64,000 nt of DNA from Ecdyonurus torrentis (Eukaryota; Arthropoda; Insecta; Ephemeroptera; Heptageniidae), in the NCBI GenBank assembly GCA_949318235.1, contig OX439131.1:6280579-6344578 (forward strand), given 5' to 3'. The position numbers and the translations under genes are program-made. Below the pieces are notes generated by a model that saw only the letters and a list, made by a program, of their open reading frames with translations, ran no database searches and was not told where the DNA came from. Shown piece by piece: positions 22,901 through 35,600 of this stretch. Numbering within the stretch: position 1 is the stretch's first letter; the number at the start of each line of letters is the position of its first letter.

Positions 22901-25900
22901 TAATTATAAAGCACATTATATAATATGGAAAATTATATTGCAAGAAATTTTATAAAGTTAAAGATTCAATTTTATAGTTAGGGTTTCCATAGTTAAAGAA
23001 TTTGCATAGTATAATTTTCAATATAACGTGATATAGTTTTTGTTAAACTATATAATTTAATAGACATATATTAAGGAAAAATTGGCTGTGTGATAATTGA
23101 CAATCCATCAATGCGTTTTTATATCAAATCTTTTTAATTATGAACTATATTCTTTTCTTTGATTTAATAATTGTTTGCTCGGTACAAATAACACAACAGT
23201 ATATTTAACTTCTAATTTACCTTCATCGCTTTGAAGAGGTTGGGGTTGCTACCTGCGTATCTCTCAAGCACATGCCTCACTGAGAAACCCAGAGAGCAAA
23301 GTCCATGCAGAGGTGGTTTGTCAAATCCTCCAACTGCAGCAAACGAAGGATCAATATGAAGTGGGTTGCGATCTCCAGTCAGTCTATATAACACTGCCTG
23401 GAATAAAAGTCCAGTACGTAAGTAACAGATATTTTTGTGTTAACTAAATCTTGCCTACAATATTTTCAATGTGCAATAATGAATTTGATTTCATGCAATT
23501 TCTAGTTAAATCCATTAAAAATTGCATTTACTGCACAATGTAAATAGTGCTCCTTGTATAAAGAACAGTATACAAAATTTACCTGATCAATGTTAGTTTT
23601 CTGAGTGGTGGTAGCATCAGGTTTCCTTGATGGAGCATTCTGAGTAGCAATAGCTTTCTCTGACACTCTCTTGCCTCCAAAGTTGCCAGCACCAACAATG
23701 AATGTAGAAATCTGACTGTATGTTACTCTCTCACCACTTTCATCAAATGAGTCCACTGAAATAAAATACAAATTATAGAAATCATATTCAAGTTGTTAAA
23801 ATTACATTAGTTATATTTTACACAATGCAAGTTTTACTAAACATTTTAGCAATTTTTTTTAACAAAAATATCTCAAAGGAATTAGGAATTATTAGTGTTG
23901 TTCGTAAACCCTGTTTTCTTGCACCAAAAAAATGCACGTTCCATTTATTGAATATAATCAAAGGTGATCATCATTTTAGTAGCAGAGAACAGGGTCTACG
24001 AACAGCATTATTTTTAATTATTTGTTCTTAGAATTTAGCCTCTAAAAGCTAAATGCAGTAGGAAAAAAAGAGTTAAACGTATAGCAATACAAATCTAATT
24101 GATAGTTTGTTGTTAGTAGTAGTTAAAAAAGAAAGTACCATCCACGATAATCACAGCTCCTGATCCTTTGTCCAGCACATCCACAATACGACATCTGCTC
24201 TCCAGTGTGCCTGCAGTATCTGGGGTCTTTAGTATTTCCAGGTACTGCTCTCCATGCAGCAACTGAACATAAAACAATTGCTCGATAGTAATATTGGAAT
24301 TTATTAACTTCTCTTATTGATAATTAACTACATTGCAGCATGCTATATTTTCAAATACATTAAAAACACTATACATAGTAAAGATTTTAAATAGTAGAAA
24401 ACTGTCTCCATACTGACGTCCCCTCCTCCCCCCATACATTTTTATTTGTGAATGTACAAATTTTTTATGAATAGATGACAAAAACACATGTCTTACATTG
24501 GCAAGATTAATTTCCTTGTTAGGAATAGCACCCTTGGTGATATCACTAGACATGAGGGCCACCAAACCAGGATTGATCCAGAATGTGGGGAGAACTGTGA
24601 ATTCCTCATGAGCCTCATACAATAAGTGCAAGTCAGTAATAGGAGTGCCAACTGAAAAAAAGAATTCATACTTTCAAATCAAAACTTCAAATGACTATAT
24701 GAATGCATTTTATGCAGCTAACAGATATAATACTTTCTATTAGTTGTAGGTAAAGTATATAGTGAAACAAATGGGATATAATTTTTTACAAAATTTAGAA
24801 GATTTAAGCTGAGAAGCAAGATGTATATATATAAGGTGGTGTAGTTTGCCTAGGTAAAGGAAGGGATGAAACGTCACAGGAGGTGAATCAAAACAAGAGG
24901 GGAAATTTAGCGCCAAAAGAGGGGAAATTTTGTGTCCCTCCTCCTTTTTCAGGTACATAATGCATTGTACCTGAGAGACCACGTGATTCTGTTTACAGTC
25001 ACCTCCTATGACGTATGTCAAAATTCGAAGTTTTACGAAGGAAACCGAGTTCTGACGACAATAAAAGGGTAAATTATACCACCTTCTATATATACATCTT
25101 GCTGAGAAGTAGAAAAAAGACAAATACTGAAAAATGAAGAATGTCCCTTCAAATTTTGATGTAACAAAATTGTGAAAGTGTTTTAAATATTTGTTTATTG
25201 AATTTTTTTTTGGAATTTAAATCATAGTTTTTAAATGCTTTAATATAAGTTCCTTTTTTTTTTTTTTTTTTTTTTTTTTTCTTTTTTTTTCTGTGCTACT
25301 TGTGATAGCGGAAAACTTGCTCCACAGGTAAGCCCCATTGTCCAATATTGCAAAGCTGTTCTAAATTACCTCCTAGCGCGTACAGAATGATGTCCCTATC
25401 GAAGTACGTAAATTTGTCTCCAGCACTCGCCTGTGAACAGCAACACAATTAGTCCCTCATGGTTAGATTACTTCAGTCATCAACTTACCTCTTGTGAGCT
25501 GGAATTGCCTGATCTCAGCACTTCCAAAGCTTGCATCAAGTCACCAGATGCTTCCTGAAATACAAAAATGTATTATATTTCAAATTTCAAATCAATTGCA
25601 GTTTTTAGAACTCTTTTTGAGAACTGAGTAACTGTTACATATTCAATTTATAAATTATTTTCTTAGCAATTTTATAAGTGTTTTGCTACTACAGTATATT
25701 AAAAAAAAAAAACTTTATCGTGCTTTGGTAGATATATATTTTCAGTTTACCTGGATAGACTCTCTATGGTTGGGGTTATCCATGTTAGAAACTGCATTCC
25801 ATTGATCTCTTACATTTTCCACTGTGACTAGGTCAGCAATGCTTGCTCTCAATACACAACCCTTGGATGTCACAACTTGACCTGTTGACACATACCAGTT

Positions 25901-28002
25901 TGGTTACTACGCCGACCCTTACGTAAACATTACTCAGATACTCACACTTGCCAGCCCAGCCAGCAGCAGACTCAATCACTGAGCCATTATCCTCACAGGA
26001 TTCATGACACAACCAGGCAACAACTGGAGCAATCAGCTCAGGACGTAGTTCAGCAAACAACTCTGTAGGTTAAATATTTAGGTGTAAGTCAAAATTTACA
26101 GAATTTTAAAATGCAATTTTTATAAAATAATCTAGTAAATATAGAATGCAATAGTTGTAGGGAGTAAGTTACCAGCTGATATCTCACAAACTTAATGATC
26201 ATGAAATATAAAATTAAAATGAAGTTAAGATGAAATATCACTTAAAAGTTTGTATGTCAAAACACATGTAAAGACATTGAAATATTAAGCTATGTATTCT
26301 ACTTTGAAGATAATGTGTAAATGTGATAATTCTAATAATAGCACCAACTCTTTAAGTATAATTTTAAAAACGTTTTTAAATGTAAGAAAAATCTTTAATT
26401 TGCTCGACAAATTGTGCAGAAAGAGTTATTGCAAAAATAAGGTACCTTGTATGTGACTAATATGGCAGCTCCAAGGTTGGTAATCTACTCCCTTAATTAA
26501 GCAAGAAAAAAAAATATATATACAGGCTAATGTATTTTTTCCTTCCATCTATGGCACTTGTTTATTGTCGTACTTGTTTCTTCTTTTACATAAGTTTTAA
26601 TATACAGAGTAAGATTCATGCAAGCATAGTTTACCTGGTGGCAAGATGTCCTCGGTCAATCTTGAAGCTGCAGTAGGCACTATCACATTGCTGTGAATGT
26701 TGTACTTCCCTCCCTCAATAGCTAACGTGTTGCTCAAACCAACCAAGCCCATCTTAGCAGCACTATATATAAACAAATACAACATTTAAATAACAATTAA
26801 GAATTATCTATGTCTATTAAAACATTATCCCCACTTGCCTATAGTTTGCTTGTCCAAAATTGCCATAGAGTCCTGAGTTAGAAGAAGTCATGATAATACG
26901 ACCAAAATTCTGTTTTCTAAAATGTGGCCAAGCAGCCTGAGATGTTTTAAATGATCCTTTCACATGTACACGGTGAATCAAATCTATTTAAGAAACAATA
27001 ACATGAAATTGCATTTTTAGCTTTTATTATGCATATACATAACTAAAATGTAATACATAATACTGAAATTAATATTTATCTACTAACCCCAATCATTTTC
27101 ACTGATGCGGGCAAAAGAGCGATCTCTTAAAATGCCAGCATTGTTGATAACAATATCAATACGACCAAAATTATCCAGAGCAGTTTGGATAATTTTATCT
27201 CCTTCTTCTACAGAATTGTAGTCAGCCACAGCCTTGCCATCTAAAAACATCAAGTTGTTACTTAAGATGCATGGTTATAATAAGAGCGTGACTTACTTTT
27301 TGCCCTGATTTCTGCTACAACAGCGTCAGCCACGTTAGAGCTCTTGCCACCCCCATCGCGGGTTCCTCCTAGGTCATTCACCACCACAGAGGCGCCTCGC
27401 TCAGCCAATAGCAAAGCGTAGGCTTTGCCAAGACCTGCAAACACATTAATTGCCTTGAAATTATTCATACATATTTTATATTAACATATATGCTGCCACT
27501 ATCTGTTCAAGCCCTATTAAGTATGTGCATAATTAATTATATAAAATTTATGAGCAACTCATATATCCTTATATGATGTCGTGACAATACAATAATATAT
27601 TATACATAAATATCCTATAATTGAAACTTTAAATGAACAGCTCTGGCCAAAAGTTCCCTAACGGGGCAGCGACAGCTGCTGTGTTTTCTCATAAAGATGA
27701 CATAGTGCGTTTGCGGGGTTGTCGGATCTATATGCAAATTGTTCGGGCAATTTTGGCCAGAGCTGTACATATACTACCATAATACCGAGTTCACAATAAG
27801 CTTTTCCTAATTGGAATTGTTAAAAATTAAGTGAGTTCCATAAGAATGCGTGTTCAATTCCATTAGAATAAAAGAATTCCTTGTGAATAACGTACACGCT
27901 TTAAAATTAATAATTGCATAATATATATGGTTGAGTAACTTTCTTTCGATGGAGAGTTGGAACTAGAAAGTTTCACAGTTTTAACACATATAGCAAAAAC
28001 CA

Positions 28003-28037
<35 letters not shown>

Positions 28038-28201
28038 CCCCGTATGTACATATATGTATGACATAAACAGGCTCTTCTGACGTACATGCAGACTTATATT
28101 ATGATGTAGTGGCAAAGTTTTGCTTATATATTTTCATACACACCTGCTCCTGCTCCAGTAACCACAGCCACTCTCCCATTAAATCCCAGTACATTTTTCA
28201 T
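19971..28201 (-). CDS. HSD17B4: Peroxisomal multifunctional enzyme type 2 (D-bifunctional protein)
   Basis: Seventeen coding exons: 28201-28144, 27434-27297, 27240-27088, 26983-26839, 26762-26635, 26062-25946, 25881-25751, 25554-25489, 25430-25370, 24651-24497, 24262-24139, 23755-23583, 23397-23221, 22229-22112, 21869-21675, 21176-21079 and 20090-19971; 718 aa. Residues 1-300 are a short-chain dehydrogenase with TGAGAGLGKAY, catalytic S151 and Y164-x3-K168. The middle is the hydratase-2 domain with the GDRNPLH motif (D492, H497), and the last ~110 residues are an SCP-2 sterol-carrier domain. The C-terminus is AKL, a peroxisomal PTS1 signal identical to the human protein's. It catalyses steps two and three of peroxisomal beta-oxidation. 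Drosophila Mfe2 lacks SCP-2, so this full-length form is the ancestral type. Intron 4 has a GC donor. A noncoding 5' exon probably ends at 28350. Confidence 0.98.
20243..20352. repeat. Family B palindromic element, copy 1
   Basis: Left end CTGTTCGTAGTAAACCCTGT, right end AGAGAACACTTTTTACAAAC. It also shares AAAATGACGATC and GGTTATTCAAAT with the 63154 copy. It lies in the last HSD17B4 intron and is the most diverged copy. Confidence 0.8.
20500..20685. repeat. Diverged family A copy
   Basis: AAAATCTTAACGACAG on the left pairs with CTGTGCTATCAAGATTT on the right, and GAAAGAAAAGAATAGGAAA resembles the family-A edge. It lies in the last HSD17B4 intron. Confidence 0.5.
20726..20990. repeat. Diverged family A copy
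   Basis: Left arm AAAGGAAAGAATAGGGTAAC and GAAGATCTTGATGGCACAG; right arm ACTGTATCATCAAGAACTTC and AATGGTAAGGTCG. This is the same layout as the reference copy at 15157, with more substitutions. Confidence 0.55.
23893..24010. repeat. Family B palindromic element, copy 2
   Basis: GTTGTTCGTAAACCCTGTTT at the left and AACAGGGTCTACGAACAGC at the right bound a ~118-bp element. TTGCACCAAAAAAATGCAC lies inside. It is in an HSD17B4 intron. Confidence 0.85.
24815..25102. repeat. ~290-bp inverted-repeat element in an HSD17B4 intron
   Basis: AGCAAGATGTATATATATAA at the left edge is mirrored at 25075-25102. Internal blocks GGTGGT, CACAGGAGGTGA and TCACCTCCTATGAC continue the pairing. A short internal hairpin (CAGGTACA...TGTACCTG, about 24951-24974) sits near the centre. 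No coding signal is seen. Confidence 0.8.
27637..27767. repeat. Family C element (Tc1/mariner-like ends), copy 1
   Basis: Left end ACAGCTCTGGCCAAAAGTTC, right end TTTTGGCCAGAGCTGTAC. The length is ~130 bp, with no ORF. It lies in HSD17B4 intron 1. Confidence 0.8.
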
Positions 28202-28762
28202 GGTGTCACTGTAATTCCTTGTTAGCTTGACACTTGTTGAGATTTTCTGCAAATTATTTAACAAAAATTTATTGTAAAACATTTCTGCTTCTCCTGTACA
28301 ATTAAAAATACATAGATTGAAATTATAAAAAGATAAGTTATTTACTTACTGACTGGGCTTTTGCAATCGCAAGCAGGATAAGAATGACTTTTAAAATTTA
28401 TGTCTAATTATGTAAAAATTGTTGATAAGAGAAAGAGAGAGAGACACACAACACAAGTAGATTACGATTTCTCTCAAAGAAAATAGGGGGCGTGTAATTT
28501 TATTTATTTTCTTGTGGCGCTGCTGTGGCCTTTATTAGAACCACATTTAAATCTTGGCGCGGTGTATGATAGTCCTGTTTTTTTCTTGAGACCATCTTCT
28601 CTCTTTATTTAGCATTCTTCTCACTAAAAAAAAAAAAAAAAAAGTAAAAACCCTGTGTTAAAAATAATAATAATACCTCACCCTTTAAAATCCAATATTT
28701 TTTTTTATTCTCTCTCTCTTGAGTTCAGTGGCAAAAGGTCTAATAAGAAGTTTTCGATTCTT

Positions 28763-28889
28763 TATCTCTGTGCTGCTAGTAGTGCTATACAGTATCGCTA
28801 GATTTTCAACTAACTATATGGAACACTTTTCTCTATGCTGAGATCCTTGTTGGTTTTCTCCTATCCTTTTCTTTCAAATTTATCATACC
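28763..28889. repeat. Family A half copy
   Basis: Right-half match to the reference family-A element: ATCTCTGTGCTGCTAG, then CTTGTTGGTTTTCTCCTATC and CTTTTCTTTCAAATTTATCA. There is no clear left arm. It lies in the spacer between HSD17B4 and RpS8. Confidence 0.6.
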
Positions 28890-29154
28890 TATCATCAATG
28901 TTGTATTTCTGTAATATCTTTATTTTTGTATTAATAATAGGATAAGTAAGTACTAATTAATAGTACTTACTATTATACTATTTATACTGTATACCTGCAA
29001 GACTTTTTAATATTTTTTTCATTGATTTATTAATTGTATGGCTAGTGATTTTTATCTATTTTTAACTAGCTTCAAACCAGAATATTTGATCCCTCTGCTA
29101 CCAAATTTCTAAATAAGTTAGAGAATCTTCCGAGTTTTATTAAATTTCTAATAT

Positions 29155-29278
29155 GTACAGCTCTTGCCAAAAGTTTGAGAACGACTTGTATAGGTAACCC
29201 GCAACCACTATGTTATCTTTACAAGAAAACGCTGTGGCCGCCGCTGCCCCTTTTTTAAACTAGTGGCCAGAGCTGTAC
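29155..29278. repeat. Family C element, copy 2
   Basis: GTACAGCTCTTGCCAAAAGT at the left and AGTGGCCAGAGCTGTAC at the right. The interior (GGTAACCCGCAACCACTATG) is shared with the copy at 35027. Confidence 0.85.
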
Positions 29279-29609
29279 CTACTTTTTTTTTCTTTTTTTT
29301 TTTTTTTACTTATTTTATTAGTACCAATCTAGTTTTTTTTTTTTGTTTTTTTTTTGTTCATTTTCATTATACAATTTTTATCATTACTTATTTTAATACT
29401 CAACATTTAGACTCTTTGACACTCTGACTTTTTGAAGTACCATTCAGTATGAATAATTGTTAGTAATGATGGTATTTTCACCATTGTAATTAATCCTGCA
29501 GAAAAGGTGACAGCAAAAACTTAATTAAAATAATACAATGAGTAATAAAGTGAGCCTTGTTTATTGTTGGAGAAAGAAACAAGGAAATACATATTACAAC
29601 ACAGACAGG

Positions 29610-32600
29610 TTATTTGCCCTTCTTAGCCTTAATCTTGCGCATGTAGAATTCAAGTTCCTTTCCTTCGAGAATGTAGCCGTCCGCTCTGCCTACTTGACCA
29701 GGTCTGGAGGACAGGCAAGCTAAAACAATACAACAATCATTATAACCTTTTTTATGTGGTGACTTTGAATTCATGTATATAAAATAAAAGTTTAGTTATT
29801 GAATTAACTTTTTAATTCTCATTCTGAAGCATACTCAGAGTAACTATGACAATATCAACTCCATTGGTCAAAACCTTCAACTAAAACAGCATCCAGCATA
29901 TTATGACCTCGTGAAACTGGATCATCATCGTATGCTTTCGTGAAATTATACCCCTATTCCTTTTACTGAACCACTGTTTAAATTCGACTTACGTTTAACT
30001 CAGATAAGGCACTACCTTTAACAACGTTAAATGACGAAAGAGCTTCCATCACGAATCATGAACAACGCTATATCTACTACTTACTTTAATAAATGCTGTA
30101 TTCTCTTGAAAGCAAGCTAATACTTTTAGTATGTCCTATCATAACTTTCATACACTACTCCACTATTTTTATTACCTACTAATAGCATCTTTAAATAAAA
30201 TAGTTAAATTAAAAATAATAGGCCTAATAATAATAAAAATTTTAAAAATGACTTTTGTAAAACTATAACAAATTTATGTCCTCTTTGAATGTCTATTTTA
30301 ATTAAAGATTTTGGCGTAACACATATATTCAACTCAAAAAATCTAAGTTACCTGCCGTTCAACCTTTTACGGTATCGCCCAGCCGCCCCCCTTCTCCTCA
30401 AATGTGACAATGGGCGATACTTTAAAGCAACTGACCAGACTTCATAGGAATTGATTTTATATCACTTTTAAGATATTAGCAAAGTCAAATCTGCAATATT
30501 TTTAAAAGAAAAATTCGTAACTAAATTAAAAATAATTATCAAAATTATCTTCTTTTCATACCTTATTTTGACTTGGCAAACGCGCTCAGGTGAGCGGAGG
30601 GGAAGTGAGGGAGTAGCAGGTGAGGGGAGCAACAGAGAGAAAGAGAGAAAAGAAAAAGCACATCATGTTTTTTTGGAAGTTCGAATTGTTATAATTCATA
30701 AATTAAATGACAGAAAAAATTGAACTGACTTTTGCCGTGCTGAATGTATAATATCTGACAATACCTTTGATCAATTTCAAATTTTTATCGCAATCTGTTC
30801 GCTCGTAATCCATTTATTAGTACTGTAAACTGTAGTATCCGATTTGGTACTTTGTTGAAAAGCAGGGGATTTATATATTACTTTTTTCTTTCCAAATCAT
30901 ACCACTAGACTAGCAATAAAAATTTCAAAATAAAATCATAGTCAAGAAATGTTGTTTATTCTTAACGTATATTTAATTTAATTTGCAAGCACCCGTTTTG
31001 CCAAAAAAATTATAAAAAAATAAATTAAAAAAATTAAATGAAACTCCGCGTTCTTTGAATGTTTTGAAGCTGAAAATAGTTTTAGGGGTGTAATTTTGTA
31101 CTTTTAAAAGATTTCTTTAAGATAAAAAAAACCCTACAAAGTTAACAAAAATTATAAATAAATTAACTTATGAGCACTGTATTTACGCAACCCGCGGTAC
31201 ATCAACATTAAAAAAAATTATAATATTAATATTTAAACAGCAATAGTAATAATGTCACTGAAGTAATTAGAATACTATCTTTTTATTAAATAGTCTTTTA
31301 AAATTACAAATTTGCACCCCTAAAATAATTTTTAGCTACAAAACATTGAAAGAACGCGAGATTTTTTTTTCTTTTTTACATTGAATTTTGGCAAAGCGGA
31401 TGCTTGCAAATAAGCTTTCGTTAGAATAAGCAATTTCTGGACTATAATTTTATTTTGAAATTTCTATTGCTAGCGGTATGGTTACAAATTTCGAGTTGAT
31501 AAAATAAAATGTATTGTCAGATATATATGCCGCATTTCATTAATTTTTTTTCCTTACCTTTTATATTCGAACTATAACAATTATTCAACTTCGAAAATAC
31601 AGAAATTTCTAATATGAGCTTTATTTCACTATTCAGAAAGTTCTTTTCAGAGTACTTTTGTCTAAACTTAGATTAATGAACAAATAAAAAATACCTTTTG
31701 ATGTGATTTGCATTATATCATGTGTTATAATTGTATCTAACGAGTAACTTTACTATTTTATAACTAAACATTTCATATAAATATAACATATACATGTAGG
31801 TACAGTGTGAAATTATTGTGTGCAAAGTTCGTTTAAAAACTATTTTTTCATTATTATGCACCTTGCAATTAAAAATTCATTTCAATCCTTTTGCATTTTT
31901 CGCGCTTATTGTTCCTTCACCAAGGTCAACAATCCTGACGTCAGAAAAAAGCGCTGTTCTGATTGGTCAACAATCCTGACGTCAGAAATGAGCACTGCTC
32001 TTATTGGTCTTATTCTCCCACCTTTGTACTGCAGCATATTCAGCTGGAGCAGAGGTAGAGCCAGGTTGCCGCGACAACAATCCTGACGTCAGAAATGTTC
32101 ATTTAAGGGATGGGCTTAATTTTTTTTTGACCTTAGGGTGCGTCGGTTTCCCGCGGCTAATGTATTTTAGTAAATGAAATATTAGTTAGAAAACTTTAAA
32201 AAATACTTGTCTCTAGCCTGGTCAGTTGCTTTAAGCATGCCCGATTTAAATCGACTGAGGTTTTTTGAGTTGAATATACATGCATACATATCATGACACT
32301 TTAGTCCCTTTCGGGGTAAGCTTTTCGGTACATGCTTTTGATTTGCATACTAAAGCAAAAGTTTTTTTCTTATATATTTATACCTATCCCTATCCCATTA
32401 ACTATCAAAATTAGAGAATTTCGCTTTCCATTAACTTTCAATATTTGGTGCTCTAATTTCTCTCGTTCTATTTTTATACAATTGTTTTAGTATATTTATA
32501 TTAAAACAAGATCAGAGTGTGCATTGGTCAATCCTAACACGCGATTTTTTCCGTCTCAAAGTCTGCAAGGACCGACAAAATCACTGAAAGTTATCAAATG

Positions 32601-35600
32601 CGTGTTTTAGTACCTCTGTTCTCTGTACTTGGAAAATTTGCAACAAACTGTAGGGCATCTCTTCGATGGTAAGCCCCTTGCTGGTTTCCTATATCCTTTC
32701 CCTTAAATAAAATCTTTCTTTCTTTTTAACCCTGCCTCCCATATATTTTGCAATTTTTAGTTTTAAAATTTTATCAAAACTAAATAATTAAACTTAGCAC
32801 ACTAATAACTATTTAAAAAATATTAATGATGTTTGACTTGAAGATATCTTACTTGTCCAAGAAGTGGAACAAAACTTTAACATGACTTCATCATATCATA
32901 AAAATGTTATAGGTGTAGAACACCTTGAACAAAAAACTTGCCTAATATCCTAACATTATTTTGGCCAGACTCATTGATTTCTAATTTATTTTCCATTTAC
33001 AAAATATCAGTTGCGGGTTTACTACGTCACAGCTCGCCTGTTCCTTGCGCGCGGAAACAGGCGAGCTGTGACGTAGTAAACCTGCAACTGACATTTTGTA
33101 AATGGAAAATAAATCAGAATCAATGACTGCGGCCAAAATAATGATATTTGGGTATTTTAGGATATTAGGCAAGTTTTTTGTTCAAGGTGTTCTACGTCTT
33201 TATCATTTTCAAATCTACTGCTTATGACTCGATAATATTTATTTTAACTTTGAATTTGTGCAAACTGAGCTGCTTACCAAGTAATCTTCCAGTCTGGAAT
33301 TGTTCTTCAACAGCAGGTTCAACCTTTGCAAGTCGTTGACGTGCCTTGTACTTCCTCTCTGCCTTCTTGGAGCGTTTCTTATTCAGCACCTTCTCTTCTT
33401 CTTCTGTCTATAATCACAAAGAACAAATACAAACTCAATATATTTACAAACTACTCTTGAGATGAAATAATTATGTCGTTGCAGAGTGTACACAAAGGTT
33501 TTAAACAATAGAACATAACTTGTAAGAATTACAGTTAGAAATAAATACTGATAACAAACTTCAATTTAATAACGACAAGGTACATAGAACAAAGATTTTT
33601 ATTAAGTCAAAATTAAATTTTATCTCAAATTTGTACTTAAGCAATAAGAATTTAGGGGGGGGGGGGGAGAGAAGAAGAAAAAATTGAAACGGGCTAGTAA
33701 TATTTAGACGTGACACCCTGCTACTGTTTATTCATTGTCACTCAAAACCTATGATGTGCCACCATTAGTGTCAGATATTATTATCGTCATATGGAATCTA
33801 TTACTATTAGGAGTTAATATTTGAAGTTTAAAGATGAACTCAAACCATCATTGAACATTAAGTCCTAAAGTAACAGATCATCTGCTGACACGCAAAATAT
33901 TGTTCATCATTCACAAGCATTTTTGAAAAACTTTATCCTAGTGTTATTTTTTGACCTAACTGTCACGTATACTCTTGTCTATAATGATCAATAATGTGTG
34001 ATAAAACCTGACTGTATGAACACTTAAATACTTTAAAATTATTCTTAAAGAAATTTGAAAGGTCAAAAAAGGACACTAGACATTTTGGGACAACAATTAC
34101 TTACCAACTTAGCTCCCTTCTTGCGTCCAAGAGGTAGAATGTAGTGTGATTCGTACCATTGACGGAAGGGGGTAGCATCCACCACACAGATGGCGTTCTT
34201 GACAAGAGTCTTTGTCCTTACCAACTCGTTGTTGGAGGCATTGTAAACGACATCAATAACACGGGTCTTTCTTGTACAACCTGAAATAGCATTTCATGTC
34301 ATTAATTACTTTAAAAACTTTCATAATATAATCACTGATTAAAATAAATTTAAGCTGATCAGACTTAAGATTCTACAAAGAATTTCAGAATAGGTAAGGA
34401 AAATTTTAACATCATTTCAGCAATATATTGAGGTATTAGATAATGGAATAACAACTCTAGATTGACAGTTCATAAACAAAACATACATGCTCAATTATTA
34501 AATGCACATGGATAGAAAACTTACTTTCGGAACCCCAAGAGAAGTTGCCTGTGTCAAGTCTGAGAGCTCGGAATTTGGTGTTTCCTCCGCGAGTGCGGAC
34601 AGTGTGAACACGGCGGGCTCCAAGCTGTAAAGAAAATATTCAATATTAGGAAAAACACAAGGCAATTACTAATAGAAACCACACACTGCTTTGATACATA
34701 TCATACCAGTACACTTGTTAATATACCAATATGTACTGGTATCATATGATACATTATACAAAACTGTAAAATCAAGGGATTTGAAGCTAATATTTACTAA
34801 GAATTGATTTATTTTTGTAATATAAACACCCCAAATCAATAAACTAAATGAAATCACACTCAGAGTAACTATGACATATCAACTCCATTGGCCAAACCTT
34901 CAACCAGAACGGTGAAGGGTAAGATGGCCTCGTGACTTGGGGTTCATCATTGTGTGCGTTATTAAACTGACCATTAAAACATTGATAAAATTAACCTAGG
35001 TATTTCTAATTATATATAAGTAACAACTGTAGGTATGTACAGCTCTGGCCAAAAGTTCCCGAACGATTTGCATAGGCAACCCGCAACCACACTATGTTAT
35101 CTTTATGAGAAAACGCAGCAGCCGCCGCTGCCCCGTTCGGAAACTTTTGGCCAGAGCCAGAGCTGTACATACCTACAGAGGACACCTATCATATAAACAC
35201 AACTTGGCTTTAAAATTTATGCTCATCAACAGACAACTTTTATGTTCATTTTATGTTTATCTCATTATATAGGTTTTGTTTTTACATGCTAATATTGTGA
35301 TCAAAGCAACTTTGTTTACCTTGGTGTTAGCTGCTGGTCTGCCTAACTCGTACTTCCTCTTCTTTCTGATGGGCTTTCTCTTTCCTCCTGTCGCTCTCCT
35401 CTTATGCCAGTGGTCACGGGAGATACCTTTAAGTACATTTTATACTTTAATATAAAATTATACAATACTGATGATACTTCAAAATTGTAATTTGTTTTGA
35501 TTAGATTGACGTCAGAACGTTAGAGGTGAAATATTGGCCCACACATTGTTAGGGATTGGCTTCCATGAAGCAAGTTTTCATCATATTGTCAATCTCACAA

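Noticed and set aside
3280..28201. Peroxisomal gene cluster (PEX11 with HSD17B4)
   Set aside because: They are about 15 kb apart with three unrelated genes between and no shared promoter; co-location is probably chance.
31927..32098. CRISPR-like direct repeats
   Set aside because: Only three units with irregular spacing, in a eukaryotic intron; a tandem CRE-like array explains them.
32938..33172. Mirror-image open frames on both strands with almost the same product
   Set aside because: They come from the two arms of the family-D palindrome; identical proteins on opposite strands are a hairpin artefact.
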